A DNA stretch of 64,000 nt from Talpa occidentalis (taxonomy: Eukaryota; Chordata; Mammalia; Eulipotyphla; Talpidae): positions 9,443,312 to 9,507,311 of the forward strand of contig NW_023601322.1 in assembly GCF_014898055.3 (NCBI RefSeq), given 5' to 3'. Shown piece by piece: positions 1 to 64,000 of this stretch. The notes under the pieces are model-generated. The model saw only the letters and a program-made list of their open reading frames with translations. It had not been told where the DNA came from and ran no database searches. Position 1 is the first letter of the stretch. Each line of letters begins with the position of its first letter. A program made the translations under genes and the position numbers.

Positions 1-128
1 CAGATTTCCATGCCTTAGCACTAGCTATTTGATTTTGTGAATCTGAGTGAGGTCCCAAATTTATCTTTTTAAAACTTCCAGGGATTCTGAACTCATAGCC
101 CTGATTAGGTATTCCTACCATAGGAGAC

Positions 129-372
129 TTTTTTTTTTTTTTTAAGATTTATTTATTTATTTATACAAGCACTGGGTACAGTCAGAAGCGCGGGAGGGTG
201 AGAGAACTCACCAGAGCCAGAGCGGGGAACAGAGCAGGCAGACCGATGAAATACACTGCTGAGGGGAGAAGCGGACGGCAGGAGAGGTCTGCGCGCCACG
301 TGGGACCCTTGCCCAGTGGCTGGGGATCGAACTGGTGCTGCAGAGGCTGCTGCTGCGCCACAAGGGAGGCCC
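129..372 (-). mobile_element. tRNA-derived SINE, internal deletion
   Basis: Reads on the plus strand as a T tail, AAGATTTATTTATTTAT, then the inverted body ending GGGAGGCC. About 35 bp around the box A side of the tRNA-like head are missing compared with the other copies. Possible short duplication GGAGAC on both sides. Confidence 0.88.
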
Positions 373-423
373 AGGGGAGACATTTTTTTTAAATGATACA
401 TGTGTCTTGCAACAATTTTTTTA

Positions 424-710
424 AATCTTTTTTTAAAATTTATTCATTTATATTTGCATAGAAGAACTGGAATGTATGCCAGAGGTGCAGGGTTGGGGGG
501 GTGGTGGTGGTGTGTGTGTGAGAGGATTCACTAGAGACAGAGTGGGGTGCAGAACTAGCAGATTGACTGAAATACACTGTTGAGGGGAGCAGTGGATGAG
601 ACAGGAGTGGTCTTCTGTGCCATGTGGGTCAGCTCCTTGGCTGGTGATCGAACTCAGGCCATAGTGGTGATAGCACAAAGACTTAACCCTGACACCACCA
701 GAGAGTCTCC
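424..710 (-). mobile_element. tRNA-derived SINE, older diverged copy
   Basis: Same family, body recognisable from GAGAGGATTCACTAGAGACA to ACACCACCAGAGAG. It contains a local GGTGGTGGTGTGTGTG expansion and many substitutions. Confidence 0.82.
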
Positions 711-764
711 CTGTCGGAGACTCTTTTTTTGGCTTGTATAATAACATTTCCTTAGATTTTTTTT

Positions 765-960
765 CCAGATTCTTTTTAATTGAGATATAATTCTTACACC
801 AGAAAATTTATGTTTTAAATGTACAATTTAGTGATTTTTAGTGTATTCACAAGGTTGTGCAATTGCCGGTACTATCAGGGTATGCTTTACAGAGCATTTC
901 ATTACCTAAAAAATACTCCTTACCCATTTTCCATTAAGCACTGATCAATCAAAATAATGA
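765..960 (-). mobile_element. Old L1 (L1M) 3' fragment, antisense
   Basis: TTTAATTGAGATATAATTC, AATGTACAATTTAGTGATTT and CACAAGGTTGTGCAA follow the antisense 3' end of old L1M elements. Confidence 0.7.
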
Positions 961-1014
961 GGTGCTTCATTCTGTTTTAAATCTTAACATCAGTTCTTGC
1001 TTTGCATCTTTCAG

Positions 1015-60499
<59,485 letters not shown>

Positions 60500-61394
60500 G
60501 TATAGTATATATTCACATAGAAATACTTAAGAGTACAGGGGAAAAAGTAACTTGATACCTTAGCATATATAAAGGTATCAATTTGATTCTTGAGGTAAGC
60601 ATAGCAAGTGGCAATAATTTTAAGTCTCTGGAAGTGAGACACATTTCTGTAGTTCTTGGCAGTAACAAGAGTTTTCTTCTTAGAGGATGTGGGGATAGAT
60701 ATTAAGTTTGGAGAAAACTGCAGGATGGTGCAGGAGAAACTGCTTGAATTTGGATTTCAGGGCAGGTCACGCCAGTGTCTTGTCCTTTCTCAGTCTCTAT
60801 TTGGAAAAATGAAGCTATTCAAGTTGCAGTGTGAATCTTATGTGGCGGCTGACATTTCATGGTGCCTCTTAGGATCTTTAAGATGGGAACATTTTGATGT
60901 GATACCTGTAATATTATGAATTATCGCAAAATCTGAACATGAAACCAGTTTCCTTTTTATTGTGATTTGAAAATCAATGCCAAAATTTGTTTAAATTCCT
61001 TCTCTTTGAGAGGAGAAAGCAAAGGTGATCCTTTTACCATTTTGTTTTCAAATGCATTGGGAGACAAGCTACATTTTTATAGGTTGACTGGCTTTGTTTA
61101 GTCACTGCGTAGTCAGATCTGCATGTCAGGGGCTGTGCAGGGCTGGGCAGCCACTCTAGTTCAGTCCCTTTCTCTGCGGCAGCTCAGGGCTTTTCCTGCG
61201 TCTTCCTCATGCATGTCGCTGCCTCCCCCAGTAGTCCTCGGATTTGAATTGCTTCCATTCCACAAGTGCTAGCACATCAAACATGCTCCATACATCACTG
61301 ATTTTTTTTCATTAGCTCTTAAGTTTAAGGACTTAGGGCAAGTTTTTATATCTCTCTTCTCACCAGCCCTCCGGTCCTAAAGTATCTCAGGCAG

Positions 61395-61575
61395 ATCGTG
61401 GGTCAGAGTGTGGGCTTTAGAGCATGTGGGATTGAATAGTTTCTGCCACTTTGTAGTTGTGAGACCATCGCAAATGTCTCCTGTCACTTGTAGTCATTTC
61501 AAGTAGATTAATCCACATAAAGCATTTAGCACATGCCTGGATTCTAACAGACTTCAGTAGATGGAAGTTGTTATT
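61395..61575 (+). mobile_element. MIR SINE remnant
   Basis: GTGGGCTTTAGAGCATGTGG, TTGTAGTTGTGAGACCATC and AAAGCATTTAGCACATGCC follow plus-strand MIR. Confidence 0.6.
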
Positions 61576-61807
61576 GATGTCATTTGTAGTTCTATTTTTT
61601 TTTATCCTCATAGTGTGTCATATAACTGGCATACCTCTTCTTACTCTCTCCAGAATTTGATTAATTTTTCATTTTAAACATAAGGTAGAATTTTGTTTGG
61701 AAAATTTTCCTCCCAAATGCTAATAAAATATAGCATTTGTGTGTGTGTCACTTTTCATTTTATTTTTTTGAAGTTCCTTAATATTAACAGATTATTTCTT
61801 TTATTTC

Positions 61808-61848
61808 TTTTTTTAATTTTTTATTTAAATTTTATTTTTATATTCCCC
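61808..61848 (-). mobile_element. Tiny L1 stub of the young family
   Basis: TTTAAATTTTATTTTTATAT and TCCCC match the last 40 bp of the full-length L1 at 52245-52275, preceded by a T run. A severely 5'-truncated insertion. Confidence 0.5.
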
Positions 61849-62340
61849 TCATTTTATTTTTAATTGAGGTAAAATATGTGTATTATAAAATTGCCAATTT
61901 AACCCTTTTTAAGTGTGCAACTCAGCAATAATAATTATACTTCCATTCTAGTGCAACCATCACCACCATCCACCTACAGAACTTTTTACCTTATAAAGCT
62001 CAAATTCTGTGTCCACTAAATAATATCTCCTGTCCCCCTTCCCAACATTCTGCTTTCTGCTCTAGGAGTTTGACTACTCCAGGTTACCTCGTAAAAATGA
62101 AATTATACAGTAGTTGACCTTTTTCCTTTTGTGATTAACTTATTTCACTCTCTGATATGTCCTCACTGTTCATCCACATTATAGCGTGTTTGAGACTTTT
62201 TCCCCCACTTTATGGCTGAATAATATTCCATTGTATGTATGCACCCCATTTTGTTTATCTGGTCATCGCTTCTTGTACTCTTGGGTAGCTTTTGCTGTTG
62301 TGTCCACTGCTGCTATGAATACAGTATGAGCCTGTTCTAA
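61849..62340 (-). mobile_element. Old L1 (L1M) 3' part, antisense
   Basis: TTTTTAATTGAGGTAAAAT, GCAACCATCACCACCATCC, TGGCTGAATAATATTCCATT and CTGCTATGAATACAG are the antisense of L1M ORF2 end and 3' UTR. Confidence 0.8.
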
Positions 62341-62559
62341 TGGGAGAAATTCTCTAAAGAGTTGCCACAGAATGAAGAGGATATAATTTTCACATGAAAC
62401 TATGCATCATTAATTTATATACAGCATCATTAATTTATATTATATACATTAAGAATTTGATTTTCTCTAATTAGCTTGAGGTTTATCTTTACCAGGCAGT
62501 TTTTCTTCAAAGTACAAATTTTACTGTTACTAGCAGAACTGACATATAAAACACAGAGC

Positions 62560-63070
62560 ATACCACACATATTTACTGATCCCCAACTATATGCCAGCTG
62601 AGTTGCTAGGGAGGAAAAACACAGTCTTGGGTGTTTGGGAAGCAGCAAACAGATATATGAGCTCGTAGCATGGTGCAGTGTGACAAGTTCTAGAATAGTC
62701 TTGTAGGTCCTATGGGGACATTAGCCAGGGCATCTCCCCCAGCCTCGCCAGGTAAAGGAAGACGTCTCAGGGGAGGGACTGTTTAAACACTAAGTGTGGG
62801 GTTTAGCGGAGCACCCTGGTCACAAAAGCCAGGGAGAATTTATAGAGTGAGAAAGAAGAAAGCTGAAGAAGCATTTTAAGAAACCACTGATATTTAAGAG
62901 CAGAGCAAAGTGTGGAAATGAGACTGAAAGACATGGTCAGGAAGGCAGCAGACAGCCAGGGGAGCATAGTGTTGTGGATACTGAGAGAGCATTTGGGCAA
63001 GAAAGGGGTCATCCAGATGTTACAGAGAGATGGGTAGGAAGAGACATGAAGGTATTAAACATGCAGGTCA
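62560..63070 (-). mobile_element. L2-like remnant
   Basis: ACTATATGCCAGCTGAGTTG, AGTGTGGAAATGAGACTGAA and neighbouring purine-rich text resemble antisense L2. Confidence 0.45.
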
Positions 63071-63719
63071 CTGATGGCTTGGGAGGAAAATTTCAGGCAA
63101 TAGACCTAGTCCCAGAGGGCCTCACTCAGTCAAAGCCACCCATTTCCAGGCAAGAACTGCAGGCCAAAGACAATCATTTCTTTCCTCTCTACCAAGACCC
63201 CAATAAAATAAACTGAGCACAAATGAAGAAAACAGAAGACTGTCAAATGCGTGTTCAGCTGCTTCCTAGAAGGGAATAATCAGAGAGAGGAAGCAGCAGC
63301 CCAGAATCAGTGGGTACTGCCACAAGACAAGGGACCCCAGAGATGCACCTCTGCCAGAGGGTAGTATGGACAGTAGGAGTAGGGGGAACCAAATGGGATG
63401 AATTGAGTGTCTGTTCACTTAAAGATGGCATTAGCCCGCTCTTCCTCCTTCCTTAATCCCTATGCAGAACGTGCTCCAGGCATTTACTCCAGGGAAAAAA
63501 CCCAGAGGACACCTGTAAAAAAACTGGGAAGAATTTCACTGTTATGATGTGTGTTTTCCACTTCAGAGAAACGCCGTCCTCCATTCTAGCGTGTTCAGCC
63601 CCCTCTCACCCTCACACATAGGCAGAACAGGTGCCCCTTCTGCTCATCCTAAAACACAAAGGAGCAGTTTCTGTCACATGCACACACCTATTTGTGGGTG
63701 AGATCTAGGAGGAAGCAAA

Positions 63720-64000
63720 AATGTCTTAAAAGGTTAAGTGTGTATATCGCACCGCGATTCCATGCTTACCCAAGACAGAGGAAAACATGTGCACAGAAGG
63801 ATTTGTATAGGCATTTTCATAGCAGCATTATTCAATAATAGACAAAATCTGGAAGCAACCCAGATGTTCATCAGCCCATAAATTGATAAATTGTGCTATA
63901 TATGTACAGTGGAAGGCCACTTATTCATAAAAAGAAATGAACTGGTGAACTTATGTATGGGGTGATACTCAAATTTTTTTATGGACTGAAAGAAGCCAGG
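63720..64000 (+). mobile_element. Old L1 (L1M) ORF2 end, continues past the window
   Basis: GGAAGCAACCCAGATGTTCA, AAATTGATAAATTGTGCTAT and ACAGTGGAAGGCCACTTATT are plus-strand degraded ORF2 text. Confidence 0.75.

Larger units (their letters stand above)
1..1014 (+). other. PIGN intron (3' part) upstream of exon 1
   Basis: Intronic. It contains two minus-strand SINEs (129-372, 424-710) and an antisense L1M 3' fragment (about 765-960). I see no exon or RNA gene. Confidence 0.8.
60500..64000 (+). other. PIGN intron 20 of window (5' part)
   Basis: Intron continuing past the window edge. It holds a MIR (about 61395-61575), a tiny L1 stub (61808-61848), antisense L1M (61849-62340), an L2-like remnant (about 62560-63070) and a plus-strand L1M fragment from about 63720 to the end. 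No terminal PIGN exon is found. Confidence 0.75.

Noticed and set aside
60656..60919. 87-aa plus-strand open frame after exon 20 as the missing PIGN C-terminus
   Set aside because: Its translation does not resemble the hydrophobic C-terminal segment expected in PIGN and has no acceptor in the right phase.

Overview
The window is eukaryotic nuclear DNA from a placental mammal. It holds spliced exons of one conserved vertebrate gene, old mammalian repeats (MIR, L2, L1M, a hAT-Charlie copy), a full-length young L1, and many copies of one tRNA-derived SINE. The SINE head (GGCCTCCCTGGTGGCGCAG) is not the carnivore CAN, horse ERE or camel SINE I know. I therefore place the genome only as probably laurasiatherian (pangolin, bat or mole lineages are possible) and do not name a species.

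The only host gene I can support is PIGN, on the + strand. It encodes GPI ethanolamine phosphate transferase 1, an ER membrane enzyme. Twenty internal coding exons between 1015 and 60499 (1750 coding bases, about 583 codons) join in frame with consistent phases, no stop codon and GT-AG boundaries. They cover the end of the lumenal catalytic half and most of the multi-pass PigN membrane domain. The first exons lie upstream. The last coding exon and 3' UTR lie beyond the right edge. The intron at 40721-42859 has the hallmarks of a minor-class (U12) intron.

About 97% of the window is intron, and most of what is recognisable there is transposon-derived. Region by region: 1-4 kb has three SINEs, L2 and MIR remains; 6.1-17.8 kb is an 11.7-kb intron with old L1, five SINEs, a split LTR-like repeat and an ERV1-type solo LTR with TATA, CCAAT and AATAAA signals; 19-24 kb has L2, MIR and one SINE; 25.2-25.6 kb is a second solo LTR on the minus strand; 31.3 kb has a hAT-Charlie MITE; 37.5-38.2 kb has a close inverted SINE pair; 39.5-39.95 kb is a U6-L1 chimeric retropseudogene; 45-52 kb has a GT microsatellite, L2, an LTR-like repeat, a SINE pair and old L1.

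The most striking element is a full-length L1 at 52.2-58.6 kb on the minus strand. ORF1 (342 aa) and ORF2 (1275 aa) are open, and the endonuclease, reverse transcriptase and zinc-knuckle residues I can check are present. It has a CpG-rich 5' UTR and a G-rich 3' UTR tract, sits antisense to PIGN and begins only 144 bp after a 43-bp PIGN exon.

I found no operon, CRISPR array, tRNA gene, functional small-RNA gene or unknown coding system. The second-look items are transposon biology and splicing.
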